DNA from: an uncultured Clostridia bacterium
Lineage (GTDB): Bacteria; Bacillota; Clostridia; Oscillospirales; Acutalibacteraceae
Length of the DNA stretch: 41,281 bases
Assembly: GCA_937902305.1 (NCBI GenBank)
Contig: CALDHV010000045.1
Coordinates: forward strand, 1-41,281
Direction of reading: 5' to 3'
Of this stretch, positions 32,286 through 39,810 are shown piece after piece (within the stretch, counting starts at the first letter, position 1; every line of letters starts with the position of its first letter). Under the pieces are notes generated by a model. The model did not search any database. It saw nothing but the letters and a program-made list of their open reading frames with translations, and was not told where the DNA came from. Both the position numbers and the translations under genes were made by a program.

Positions 32286-32981
32286 TCAGGCCAAGCGGTT
32301 TCCCTGCTCATAGCGGCGGCGCAATTTATCCAGCGCGTGGGTCTCCAGCCGGGAGATATACGACCGCGAGATGCCCAGCCGCGCGGCGACCTGCCGCTGG
32401 GTCATCGGCTCGCCGCTCAGCCCGTACCGCAGGGAGATGACCGTCCTCTCCCGCGCGTCAAGACATTCGCAGATATACCGGTCGAGCCGCTCGAGGTTGA
32501 TCTTGCGCTCGAGATCGTCCGCGATGGTGTCCTCGGCGGCAAGCACATCCATCAGCGTCAGCGCATTGCCGTCGCCGTCCGGCTCGATCGGCTCGGACAG
32601 TGAAATGTCGTTGGCGGTCTTTTTCCCCGCGCGAAAGTGCATCAATATCTCATTTTCGATGCATCGGGAGGCATAGGTCGCCAGCCGCAGACCCTTGTCG
32701 GGGTCAAAGGTGTCCACCGCCTTGATCAGCCCGATCGTGCCGATGGACACCAGATCCTCCTGGTCGCGGGCGTTGGCGTAGTATTTTTTGATGATGTGCG
32801 CCACTAGGCGCAGATTGTGCTCGATGAGCCTCTGCCGCGCCGCCGGGTCGCCGTTTTTCAGCGCCTGCAACGCCTCCGCCTCCTCCCGCGCCGACAGCGG
32901 GCGCGGGAAGGAGTGGGTGTTGACCACATGGAGCGCGAAAAACACCATCCGCGACAAAAGCTCGGTCAGTAATTCCCACAT
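32286..32981 (-). CDS. sigK: Sporulation sigma factor SigK, uninterrupted
   Basis: 231 residues in one frame, so there is no skin-type insertion splitting the gene. A hydrophobic pro-sequence-like N-terminus (MWELLTELLSRMVFFALHVV) precedes sigma region 2 (EHNLRLVAHIIKKYY, LVSIGTIGLIKAVDTFDP) and region 4 (MTQRQVAARLGISRSYISRLETHALDKLRRRY), the DNA-binding helix-turn-helix. Sigma-K directs late mother-cell transcription for spore coat and lysis; pro-sigma-K is activated by cleavage of the N-terminus. The start at 32981 has AAAGGA about 12 bases upstream, rather long. A sigma-E-like promoter precedes it. It indicates a spore-forming lineage. Confidence 0.94.
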   Translation of the reverse strand: MWELLTELLSRMVFFALHVVNTHSFPRPLSAREEAEALQALKNGDPAARQRLIEHNLRLVAHIIKKYYANARDQEDLVSIGTIGLIKAVDTFDPDKGLRLATYASRCIENEILMHFRAGKKTANDISLSEPIEPDGDGNALTLMDVLAAEDTIADDLERKINLERLDRYICECLDARERTVISLRYGLSGEPMTQRQVAARLGISRSYISRLETHALDKLRRRYEQGNRLA

Positions 32982-33005
32982 ACGGCAAAACCGTCCTTTC
33001 GCCTT

Positions 33006-33032
33006 ACTGTATGCGGCGGGAGCGGGAATATT
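33006..33032 (-). promoter_or_regulatory. Sigma-E-type promoter of sigK
   Basis: Minus strand CATACAGT (33013-33006) matches the sigma-E -10 consensus CATACA-T, and AATATT (33032-33027) resembles its -35 (ATATT). The gap is 13 bases, one shorter than the usual 14. Mother-cell sigma-E control of sigK is the established scheme in Bacillus and Clostridia. Confidence 0.65.
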
Positions 33033-33060
33033 GCCAGTCCGGGAAAAGACAAGAACGAAA

Positions 33061-33091
33061 AAGCCCGGAGCCGCACGATAGCTCCGGGCTT
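33061..33091 (-). terminator. Intrinsic terminator after the AraC-type gene
   Basis: AAGCCCGGAGC (33061-33071) and GCTCCGGGCTT (33081-33091) pair perfectly around a nine-base loop. On the minus strand TTTTTCG follows. It lies about 118 bp after the AraC stop and isolates that unit from sigK. Confidence 0.88.
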
Positions 33092-33208
33092 GGCTTTTAT
33101 CGGGTCGGGCGGATCATTTACTGCCGCGCTCCGCCTTGTCGAGGTATTTGGCACAGGTCAAACAAAACCCGACAAAATCCGTCAAGGCGTTTTGCGAGAA
33201 GCCTTCTT

Positions 33209-33937
33209 CTATTTTTCCCGCAGATATTCCGATGGGGTCGCGCCGGTCGTCGCCTTGAAGATGCGGCGGAAAAACGCCGTCGAGCAAAAGCCGAGCCGTT
33301 CGCAGATCGCCTCCTCCGTATAGCCGTCCCGGAGCAGAAACGCCGCCCTGCGTACCCGCGCGGCGTTTTTGTAGCGGATCGGAGACAGCCCGGTCTGTTG
33401 CTTGAAAACGCCGTAAAAGCGCGACGCGGACAGATGACACAGCCGCGCCAGATCCTCGACGCGGATGTCCTCCGTGCAGTGCTCGTTGATATAGGCGATG
33501 GCATCATCGACCCCGCCCGCGGTCTGCCGTGACGCGTCACCCAGCCGCCTTTCACATTCCGCCAACAGCGCATAGCCGCTCGCCAGCCCGCTCAATCGCG
33601 ACGGGCCGCCGAGCGCCTTTTCCAGCGCGGCAAAATGCCCGGACAGATCGTCGCACGACACCGCCGTCACGCCGCCGGTGCCGATCTCCAGCGGGTCGGG
33701 CGCAAACTCGAAATCGTAATACGCCGCGCCGTTTTCCCCGCTCCAGCAGAGCTCATACGGGGTCTCGGGCGGGATGTAGATGAGGGTGCTTTTGCCGTAG
33801 GATCGTTCCTCTTTCCCGCGCAGGGTACAGCTTCCCTCCACCAAAAAGCGCAACTGCGCAAAACCGAAGCCGCTGTCTGTCTTGCAGATATGTCCGTCCT
33901 CGACGACGTGATAGTAAAGCTCATAATGCTCCCGCAC
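33209..33937 (-). CDS. AraC-family transcriptional regulator
   Basis: 242 residues from a GTG at 33937. An N-terminal cupin-like sensing domain (about 1-125, with GFGFAQLRFLVEGSCTL and TLIYIPPETPYEL) is followed by two AraC helix-turn-helix units in the last 100 residues (IRVEDLARLCHLSASRFYGVFKQ and EEAICERLGFCSTAFFRRIFK). The start was chosen because GGGAGGG is six bases upstream and because the longer open frame, to 34006, runs back through the gene's own promoter. It is divergent from the oxidoreductase operon at 34039 and their promoters overlap, so it very likely regulates that operon in response to a small, probably sugar-like molecule. The ligand is unknown. Confidence 0.9.
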   Translation of the reverse strand: MREHYELYYHVVEDGHICKTDSGFGFAQLRFLVEGSCTLRGKEERSYGKSTLIYIPPETPYELCWSGENGAAYYDFEFAPDPLEIGTGGVTAVSCDDLSGHFAALEKALGGPSRLSGLASGYALLAECERRLGDASRQTAGGVDDAIAYINEHCTEDIRVEDLARLCHLSASRFYGVFKQQTGLSPIRYKNAARVRRAAFLLRDGYTEEAICERLGFCSTAFFRRIFKATTGATPSEYLREK

Positions 33938-33977
33938 CGTTTTCCCTCCCGACAGTAGAATAGTGTCTGTTTCGGAT

Positions 33978-34006
33978 AGTATAGCATCTTGCGTTTTTGT
34001 TGTCAA
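33978..34006 (-). promoter_or_regulatory. Promoter of the AraC-type regulator gene
   Basis: Minus strand TTGACA (34006-34001), 17-base spacer, TATACT (33983-33978). Both hexamers are near consensus. It faces and overlaps the promoter of the divergent operon. Confidence 0.85.
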
Positions 34007-34017
34007 TCCTGTATAGT
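33989..34017 (+). promoter_or_regulatory. Promoter of the oxidoreductase/dehydroquinase operon
   Basis: TTGCGT (33989-33994), 17-base spacer, TATAGT (34012-34017), 22 bases before the ATG at 34039. It shares 18 bp with the divergent AraC promoter. The weaker hexamers fit a promoter that needs activation. Confidence 0.6.
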
Positions 34018-34038
34018 GGCGGTAGGAGGGTGAAGCGT

Positions 34039-35058
34039 ATGAAAAATTATAAAATCATTTTTACCGCACCCAAAATCGCCGAGGTGTTGCAGGACGATGC
34101 TCCGACGCCGAACAGCGATCAGGTTCTTGTAAAGACGATGTGTTCGACCGTCAGCGGCGGTACGGAGAGGGCAAATCTTATCGGGGATGAGAACTTGAGC
34201 TGGCACGATAAGCCGCGGGAGGCGACCTATCCCCGAAACACCGGGTACAGCTCCTCCGGCATTATCGAAGCGGTAGGAAGCAATGTTAAAGACTATACCG
34301 TCGGCGACAGAGTGGCTTTATCCTGGTGTCCGCACAGCCGTTACTGCGTAGCCGATGCCTCTAAAATACACAAGATCGAAGATCCCTCCATCACATTTTC
34401 GGAGGCGGCATTGTGCCATATCGGCACCTTCCCGTTGGGCGCGATCAGAAAGTGTCATCTTGAGATCGGCGAATCGGCGATCGTCATGGGTCTCGGCATA
34501 CTCGGGATATTGGGCGTTTTGCAACTGAAAGCGGCAGGCGCCGCGCCCATCATCGCCGTTGATCCCGTCAAGGAAAAGCGTGAGCTGGCATTAAAGCTCG
34601 GAGCGGATCACGCCTTTGACCCGTTCGATAAAGACTTTTCCGATAGGGTCAAAAGCGTCACGAACGGCGGCGTAAAGGTCGCTCTTGAGGTGACGGGAAA
34701 CGGGACGGCATTGGACCAGGTGCTTGACTGTATGGCTCGCTTCGGCAGGGTCGCCCTGCTCGGCTGTACGCGGGACAGCAATTTCCAAATCGATTATTAC
34801 CGCAAGGTCCACGGGCCGGGGATCGTGCTTTACGGAGCGCATACGATGGCAAGACCGGATCATGAATCGTCAAGCGGCTTATGGACAACGCACGATGACG
34901 TTATGGCGCAGTTAAAGCTGTTGTCCCTGGGGAGACTAAACTATCGGCAGATCATTGACGAAACACATTCTCCGATGGATGCCCCGACAGTATATACCCG
35001 ACTGGCAAACGAAAACAGCTTTCCGGTAACACAATTCGATTGGAGTGCTGTAGAATGA
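34039..35058 (+). CDS. MDR-superfamily dehydrogenase lacking classical zinc ligands
   Basis: 339 residues, medium-chain dehydrogenase fold. The GroES-like N-terminal part (about 1-130) is followed by a Rossmann domain with VMGLGILGILGVLQLKAAGA near 150-169 and IAVDPVKEKRELALKLGAD near 173-191. The usual catalytic-zinc motifs are altered: CSTVSGGTE replaces CGVCGTD, and NTGYSSSG stands where GHE is expected, so classical zinc chemistry is doubtful. It belongs to the group often annotated as zinc-binding alcohol dehydrogenase. It probably oxidises or reduces a polyol or keto sugar with NAD(P). AGGAGGG precedes the ATG at 34039. It overlaps the next gene by four bases. Base composition is visibly more A+T-rich than in later genes of the operon. 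Confidence 0.85.
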   Translation: MKNYKIIFTAPKIAEVLQDDAPTPNSDQVLVKTMCSTVSGGTERANLIGDENLSWHDKPREATYPRNTGYSSSGIIEAVGSNVKDYTVGDRVALSWCPHSRYCVADASKIHKIEDPSITFSEAALCHIGTFPLGAIRKCHLEIGESAIVMGLGILGILGVLQLKAAGAAPIIAVDPVKEKRELALKLGADHAFDPFDKDFSDRVKSVTNGGVKVALEVTGNGTALDQVLDCMARFGRVALLGCTRDSNFQIDYYRKVHGPGIVLYGAHTMARPDHESSSGLWTTHDDVMAQLKLLSLGRLNYRQIIDETHSPMDAPTVYTRLANENSFPVTQFDWSAVE

Positions 35059-36053
35059 AAAAAGTTCGTGTCGCACAGATCGGCACCAGCCAATACAGCC
35101 ACGGCAACGACATCTGGAAAAGCATGGCGGCGCAGAGCGGGCTTTACGAGCTTGTCGGCTATGCCATGCCGGAAAACGAAAGAGAAAAGTACCCCGACCG
35201 CCTCAAGGCTTTTGAGGGATACCGGGAAATGACGGTGGAGGAGATCCTCCTTGACCCGACGATAGATGCCGTCGCTGTTGAAACGGAAGAAAAATATCTG
35301 ACGAAATACGCTTTGCGGGTCGCAAAGGCCAAAAAGCATATCCACATGGAAAAGCCGGGCGGATGTGAGCCTGCCGAGTTTGAAGAGCTTATCAAAACCG
35401 TCAAGGAAAACGGTTTGGTTTTCCACGTCGGATATATGTACCGCTACAACCCGTTCATCCGGGAGGTGGTGCAAAAGGCAAAGGACGGCGCGCTCGGCGA
35501 GATCATCAGCGTCGAGGCGCAGATGAGCTGTATCGAGCCGCCCGCGTTGCGCCGACAGCTCGGCGATTACCCCGGCGGGATGATGTTCTTCCTCGGCTGT
35601 CATCTGGTCGATCTGGTATTGCAGATACAGGGCAGGCCGCAACGCATCCTCCCGCTGAGCGGCAGTACCCATCGGGAGGACATCCATACGACGGATTACG
35701 GGATGGCGGTTTTCGAATACCCGAACGGCGTTTCCTTTGTCAAGACCAACGGCTATGAGATCGGCGGCTTTGAGCGGCGACAGCTCGTCGTGACCGGCTC
35801 CGAGGGGACGGTGGAGCTCAAGCCGCTGGAGTGGTATGAGGACGGACTGCCGACGACCGTCAAAGCCGAGCGGTTTGACCCGTCCTGGCATCGGCATACG
35901 CCGACCGTCCGGAGCGAACGCTTCGACCGCTATGACGCGATGATGGCGGCGTTCGCGTCCTATGTGCGCGGGGAAAAGGATGATCCCTACACCCCCGACT
36001 ATGAGCTGGAGCTGTATAAAACACTTACGGAATGTTGCGGAGGGATACGATGA
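35055..36053 (+). CDS. Gfo/Idh/MocA-family oxidoreductase
   Basis: 332 residues. A Rossmann N-terminus (VRVAQIGTSQYSHGNDIW, 4-21) and the catalytic lysine motif HIHMEKPGGCEPAEFEEL near 96-113 are typical, as is HVGYMYRYNPFIREVV near 124-139. The C-terminal half is the alpha/beta Gfo/Idh substrate domain. Family members oxidise or reduce sugars, inositols and their derivatives with NAD(P). The start ATG at 35055 overlaps the previous stop (ATGA), so it is translationally coupled to the MDR gene; its last four bases overlap the next gene in the same way. The substrate must be inferred from the operon. Confidence 0.9.
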   Translation: MKKVRVAQIGTSQYSHGNDIWKSMAAQSGLYELVGYAMPENEREKYPDRLKAFEGYREMTVEEILLDPTIDAVAVETEEKYLTKYALRVAKAKKHIHMEKPGGCEPAEFEELIKTVKENGLVFHVGYMYRYNPFIREVVQKAKDGALGEIISVEAQMSCIEPPALRRQLGDYPGGMMFFLGCHLVDLVLQIQGRPQRILPLSGSTHREDIHTTDYGMAVFEYPNGVSFVKTNGYEIGGFERRQLVVTGSEGTVELKPLEWYEDGLPTTVKAERFDPSWHRHTPTVRSERFDRYDAMMAAFASYVRGEKDDPYTPDYELELYKTLTECCGGIR

Positions 36054-36832
36054 AAAAGGTAAAAGATGTTCTCAATGACAAACGGCCGCTTATCACCCCG
36101 TTGCTCGGCGCCGATACCGCCGACGGGCTGGTGCAGGAGATCCGCGACAGCCTTGAGCAGGGTGCGGACGCCATCGGACTGACGCTGGAGCATCTGCCGG
36201 CGGAGCTACGCACCGAGCCGATGTTGCGGCGCTATATCGCCGCGGCGGACGGCAAGCCGGTCTATGTGACCTGCTACCAACGCAGCGACTGCATCGAGGA
36301 GAGCGACGACGACCGCGCCGAAACGCTATTGCGCGCGCTGGACTGCGGCGCCGCCATCGTGGATCTGCGCGGGGATATGTTCTGCCCCTGCGACGGCGAA
36401 ATGACCGACGACCCCGTCGCGGTGCAAAAGCAGATCGCGCTCATCGACAGGATCCACGCGGCGGGCGGGCTGGCGCTGATGTCCACCCATCGCTTTTTTG
36501 AGGACGGAGTACATTTCCTGCCGCGCGACGAGGCGCTGAGGATCGCACTTGAGCAGGCGCGGCGCGGCGCGGATATTGCCAAGATCGTCACCGCCGCCAA
36601 CACCGAGGAGGAGCTGGCGGAATGCTTCGAGACGCTCCTTTTGCTCAATAAGGAGGTGCCGGTGCCGGTCGTGTTCCTGTGCAGCGGGAAGCTGGGACTG
36701 CGGCATCGCGTCGCCTGCGGTCTGATCGGCGAGGCGATGGTCTTTACGAAAGAAAAGCACCACGCGCAGGAGGGCGCGATGCAATTACCCATCGAAACGA
36801 TCGCCGGCGTTTTCCGCACGGCGGGAATGTGA
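36050..36832 (+). CDS. Type I 3-dehydroquinate dehydratase-like protein (divergent)
   Basis: 260 residues with the (beta/alpha)8 pattern of type I dehydroquinases: PLLGADTADGLVQEI at 17-31, GADAIGLTLEHL near 38-49, AIVDLRGDMF near 102-111, LMSTHRFFEDG near 143-153 (likely catalytic His147) and ADIAKIVTAANTEEEL near 174-189 (likely Schiff-base Lys178). The end LRHRVACGLIGEAMVF matches the substrate-binding Arg region. The motif around the third catalytic residue (YQRSDCIEES instead of the usual RTxxEGG) is altered, so the substrate may not be dehydroquinate. In an operon with two dehydrogenases and an AraC regulator, a catabolic rather than an aromatic-synthesis role is likely. GGAGGG precedes the ATG at 36050, which overlaps the upstream stop. 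Confidence 0.8.
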   Translation: MKKVKDVLNDKRPLITPLLGADTADGLVQEIRDSLEQGADAIGLTLEHLPAELRTEPMLRRYIAAADGKPVYVTCYQRSDCIEESDDDRAETLLRALDCGAAIVDLRGDMFCPCDGEMTDDPVAVQKQIALIDRIHAAGGLALMSTHRFFEDGVHFLPRDEALRIALEQARRGADIAKIVTAANTEEELAECFETLLLLNKEVPVPVVFLCSGKLGLRHRVACGLIGEAMVFTKEKHHAQEGAMQLPIETIAGVFRTAGM

Positions 36833-36847
36833 AAGGAGAATGAAACG

Positions 36848-37825
36848 ATGAAGGCTATGCTGATCGGCGATGACCAATCGCTTCTTTGGACAGATGTCCC
36901 CGACCCCGTACCGCGGGAGGGGGAGGTATTGATCGAGGTCTGCGCCGCGGCGATCAACCGCGCCGACCTGTTACAGCGTGAGGGCAAGTATCCGCCGCCG
37001 CCCGGCTGTCCCGACTGGCCGGGACTGGAGGTCGCCGGCATCGTCCGACAGGTCGCGCCGGGGGTGACGGAGCCGGCGGTCGGCGACAAGGTGTGCGCCC
37101 TGCTCGGCGGCGGCGGTTACGCCGAATATGTCACCGTGCCCGCGACGATGGTGATGCCGATGCCGCGCGGTCTCTCCTTCTGCGAGGCGGCGGCGATCCC
37201 GGAGGTATACGCGACGGCGTATCTCAACCTCTTTTATGTCGGCGACGCCAAGCCGGGAGAGACCCTGCTGATGAATGCCGGGGCTTCGGGGCTGGCAAGC
37301 GCGGTCATCCCGATGGCAAAGACCGCCGGTCTGCGGGTCATCACCACGGTGCTGGGCGCGGAAATGGCGGAAAGGATCGCCTATCTGCACGCGGATCGCG
37401 TGGTGGATACCACGACGCAGGATATTGCCGCGGTGCTGGGCGAGGAGGAGCAGAACGGCACACCGGTCAATCTGGCGATCGACTGCCTCGGCGGAGAGGC
37501 GCTCGGCAGATGCCTGCCGTATGTCGCCCGCGGATGCCGCTGGATCCAGATCGCCACGCTGGCGGGGGATGTCAGCGCGGTCGATTTCAAAAATATCTAT
37601 GTCAAAAACATCCGCATCATCGGCAGTACCCTACGCAGTAAGACGCCGCAGGAAAAGGGCGCTCTGCTTCGCGCGCTGGTCGCGGACACCTGGGACAAGT
37701 TCGAAAACGGCACCCTCAAGCCGAGGATCCACCGTATCCTGCCCATCACCCGGGCGGACGAAGCCCAGCAGATCCTGTATCGCGGTGAAAATGTCGGCAA
37801 GGTCGTGCTGACAGTCAAGGAATAA
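36848..37825 (+). CDS. NAD(P)H:quinone oxidoreductase-like MDR protein (PIG3/QOR type)
   Basis: 325 residues, zinc-free quinone-reductase branch of the MDR superfamily. The N-terminal part has AAAINRADLLQREGKYPPPPG at about 34-53 and GLEVAGIVRQV near 60-70, signatures of the TIGR-type PIG3/quinone oxidoreductase family. The nucleotide-binding loop is MNAGASGLASAVIPMAK near 142-158, slightly unlike the usual GGAGGVG, and IDCLGGEALGRCLPYVARGCRWIQIA lies near 216-241. It should reduce an enone or quinone with NADPH. AAAGGAG precedes the ATG, 15 bp after the dehydroquinase-like gene. It is the last gene before the terminator at 37837. Confidence 0.88.
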   Translation: MKAMLIGDDQSLLWTDVPDPVPREGEVLIEVCAAAINRADLLQREGKYPPPPGCPDWPGLEVAGIVRQVAPGVTEPAVGDKVCALLGGGGYAEYVTVPATMVMPMPRGLSFCEAAAIPEVYATAYLNLFYVGDAKPGETLLMNAGASGLASAVIPMAKTAGLRVITTVLGAEMAERIAYLHADRVVDTTTQDIAAVLGEEEQNGTPVNLAIDCLGGEALGRCLPYVARGCRWIQIATLAGDVSAVDFKNIYVKNIRIIGSTLRSKTPQEKGALLRALVADTWDKFENGTLKPRIHRILPITRADEAQQILYRGENVGKVVLTVKE

Positions 37826-37836
37826 TTCGGATATTA

Positions 37837-37874
37837 AAAACGGGAGAGGTCGCCATAGTGCCCTCTCCCGTTTT
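37837..37874 (+). terminator. Terminator of the oxidoreductase/dehydroquinase operon
   Basis: AAAACGGGAGAGG (37837-37849) pairs exactly with CCTCTCCCGTTTT (37862-37874), 12 bp past the stop of the last gene; the right arm supplies the T-tract. On the minus strand the T-tract is equally good, so it is bidirectional. Confidence 0.92.
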
Positions 37875-37882
37875 GTGCTGTC

Positions 37883-37956
37883 CAAAAAACGTCAATCGTA
37901 TATACTGCCGCCGATAAACTCCCGCACCAGCGCATCGGCGGCGACCGGCGCGGGCG
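37883..37956 (-). pseudogene. Displaced copy of the uridine-kinase gene 3' end (direct repeat, left)
   Basis: 74 bp identical to 39737-39810 except for one base (37901 against 39755). On the minus strand it contains the last 21 codons and stop of the kinase at 39746-40666 plus nine downstream bases. The single difference is silent (Ile ATC/ATA). No upstream part of the gene exists here; the match ends abruptly at 37956. With the intact copy it brackets the fucosidase gene. Confidence 0.92.
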
Positions 37957-38038
37957 TATGTCTGCGCAAGCTCCCGGCCGCTCACAAGCCGAACACCCTA
38001 TCACCTATTATCTGATTGTGCAAAAAATCCATATTTCG

Positions 38039-38081
38039 GTACCATTTTCCCATCCCATTTCCGACGGCGGTATGGTACAAT
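38039..38081 (+). promoter_or_regulatory. Fucosidase gene promoter region with inverted repeat
   Basis: TGG followed by TACAAT (38076-38081) is an extended -10 element 24 bases before the start; no good -35 is present. GTACCAT (38039-38045) and ATGGTAC (38072-38078) form an inverted repeat whose right half overlaps the -10, a possible operator. Confidence 0.5.
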
Positions 38082-38104
38082 GTTTCAAACCGATCAAGGA
38101 GTGA

Positions 38105-39673
38105 ATGATTTTGCCGCATCTGCCAACACCGAACCCGAAACAGCTCGAATGGTACCGGCGCGAAAAAGCCGCTTTTTTCCATTTTACGGTCAACACCTTC
38201 ACCGGACGGGAATGGGGCGACGGGAGCGAAGACCCCGCCATTTTCAACCCCGTTCACAACGACTGCCGGCAATGGATGAAGGCGATCAAGGACGCCGGCT
38301 TTACGGCGGCGATCCTGACCGCCAAGCACCACGACGGCTTCTGCCTGTGGCCGAGCAAATATACCGAGCACAGCATCAAAAACAGCCCCTACAAAAACGG
38401 CAAGGGCGATATTGTGCGGGAGTTTACCGATGCCTGCCGCGCATACGGTATCAAAGCCGGCATTTACCTGTCCCCCTGGGATCGCAACCATCCGCGCTGG
38501 GGCACCGAGGAGTATAACGATTACTATAACGACCAACTGACCGAATTGCTGACCGAATACGGCAAAATATGGGAGGTCTGGTGGGACGGCGCCGGCAGTA
38601 CCGAGGCGGTGTATGACTGGAAACGCTGGGCGACGACGGTCAAAACGCTTCAGCCCGATGCGGTCATATACGGCAGTCTGGGCGCGACACCCTATGTGGA
38701 TCTGCGCTGGGTCGGCAATGAGGGCGGACGAGCCGGACAGGATTGCTTTGCGACGATCACCTCCGAGGCGGTGGAAAAGGAAGACACCGCCGTCATGAAT
38801 ACCGGCGATGTCCGCGGCGACCGCTTTATTCCCGCGGAATGCGATATGTCCATCCGCCCGGGCTGGTTTTATCACGAAGACCAGAATGCGCAGGTAAAAA
38901 CCCCGAAACGGCTAATGGAATACTGGTTTGATTCCGTCGGCAAAAACTGCGGCATCCTGCTCAATATCCCGCCCAATCCCGACGGGCGACTGGACGACTG
39001 CGATATTCGCAGTTTGACCGGCTTTGCCGAGCGCCTCGAGCTGGCGTTCCGGCACGATCTCGCCGGGGATGCGGCGATCAGCCGTCAGTCGGATGTGTGG
39101 AGCGTCAGCTTCGACCTGCCGACCCGCGTCAACTGTTTCCGCCTGGCCGAGGATATTTCCTGCGGAGAACGGATACGCGGATTTGGTGTCGAGGGTTTCT
39201 GCAACGACGAGCGTGTATTTGCGTTTGACGGGAAATGCGTCGGCAACTGCCGATGCGAGCGGATACCGGAGGTGACGCTGACGCGGCTGACCGTCACCGT
39301 GACCGAAAGCGTCGGTGAGCCGCAGTTGAGCGGGTTGTCCGTATTCTATATCCCGGATGCCGTATTTGCCGAGGAGCCGTTGTCTGCAATCGAAAGCACG
39401 GTTGGCATCCACGACATCTCGGTGGAGGGCAACGCGACCGTCGTCAATTTCGGCGGCATCTATCCGTTTGACCGGGTGGAGTTTTCCGCACGCGGAAACG
39501 GCGCGTTTTCGCTCTATGCCTTTAACGGCGCGAGATACGAAAAGCTCTGCGACGGAGCTTTGACCGACGGGAAAGCCGATTGCGCGTTCGAAACGGTGAA
39601 CGGCTGTTATCAGATCAAGATCGTGCTTGAGGAAGCCGCGACCCCCGAAAACATCCGCGTCACGCGACAATAA
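38105..39673 (+). CDS. Alpha-L-fucosidase (GH29)
   Basis: 522 residues. The GH29 catalytic barrel covers about 1-310: the opening PTPNPKQLEWYRREKAAFFHF, WMKAIKDAGFTAAILTAKHHDGFCLWPSK near 56-84 with the substrate-binding HHDGF, GIYLSPWDRNHP near 119-130, and VWWDGAG near 158-164, whose Asp is the expected nucleophile. The rest is a beta-rich C-terminal region with discoidin-like strand patterns. It releases L-fucose from glycan ends by a retaining mechanism. No signal peptide is present, so it would act on imported oligosaccharides. AAGGAG lies only three bases from the ATG at 38105; TTG at 38111 has better spacing and may be the real start. The gene stands alone between 74-bp direct repeats. 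Confidence 0.92.
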   Translation: MILPHLPTPNPKQLEWYRREKAAFFHFTVNTFTGREWGDGSEDPAIFNPVHNDCRQWMKAIKDAGFTAAILTAKHHDGFCLWPSKYTEHSIKNSPYKNGKGDIVREFTDACRAYGIKAGIYLSPWDRNHPRWGTEEYNDYYNDQLTELLTEYGKIWEVWWDGAGSTEAVYDWKRWATTVKTLQPDAVIYGSLGATPYVDLRWVGNEGGRAGQDCFATITSEAVEKEDTAVMNTGDVRGDRFIPAECDMSIRPGWFYHEDQNAQVKTPKRLMEYWFDSVGKNCGILLNIPPNPDGRLDDCDIRSLTGFAERLELAFRHDLAGDAAISRQSDVWSVSFDLPTRVNCFRLAEDISCGERIRGFGVEGFCNDERVFAFDGKCVGNCRCERIPEVTLTRLTVTVTESVGEPQLSGLSVFYIPDAVFAEEPLSAIESTVGIHDISVEGNATVVNFGGIYPFDRVEFSARGNGAFSLYAFNGARYEKLCDGALTDGKADCAFETVNGCYQIKIVLEEAATPENIRVTRQ

Positions 39674-39677
39674 AAAT

Positions 39678-39726
39678 GACCGCTTGGACGGCACGACCTA
39701 TGTGGAGTCGTATCGCGCAAGCGGTC
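39678..39726. terminator. Bidirectional terminator between the fucosidase and kinase genes
   Basis: GACCGCTTG (39678-39686) pairs with CAAGCGGTC (39718-39726), and an inner stem ACGAC/GTCGT (39693-39697, 39707-39711) stabilises the long loop. TTATTTTG follows on the plus strand and ATTTTTATTG on the minus strand. Confidence 0.8.
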
Positions 39727-39736
39727 TTATTTTGCT

Positions 39737-39810
39737 CAAAAAACGTCAATCGTAGATACTGCCGCCGATAAACTCCCGCACCAGCGCATCGGCGGCGACC
39801 GGCGCGGGCG
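39737..39810 (-). repeat. 74-bp direct repeat, right copy (inside the kinase gene 3' end)
   Basis: The partner of 37883-37956, 73 of 74 bases identical. It spans the last 21 codons and stop of the intact kinase gene and nine bases beyond. The distance between copies is 1854 bp, enough for the fucosidase gene and its control regions only. Confidence 0.92.

Noticed and set aside
33114..33208. Possible small gene after the AraC regulator (a frame ending in FCLTCAKYLDKAERGSK)
   Set aside because: No start with a ribosome site in the gap; the frame only continues from a shadow of the regulator gene. Treated as the 3' untranslated part before the terminator at 33061-33091.
33997..34038. Upstream extension of the MDR dehydrogenase to an ATG-like start near 33997
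   Set aside because: It would begin inside the promoter; AGGAGGG at 34024-34030 clearly belongs to the ATG at 34039.
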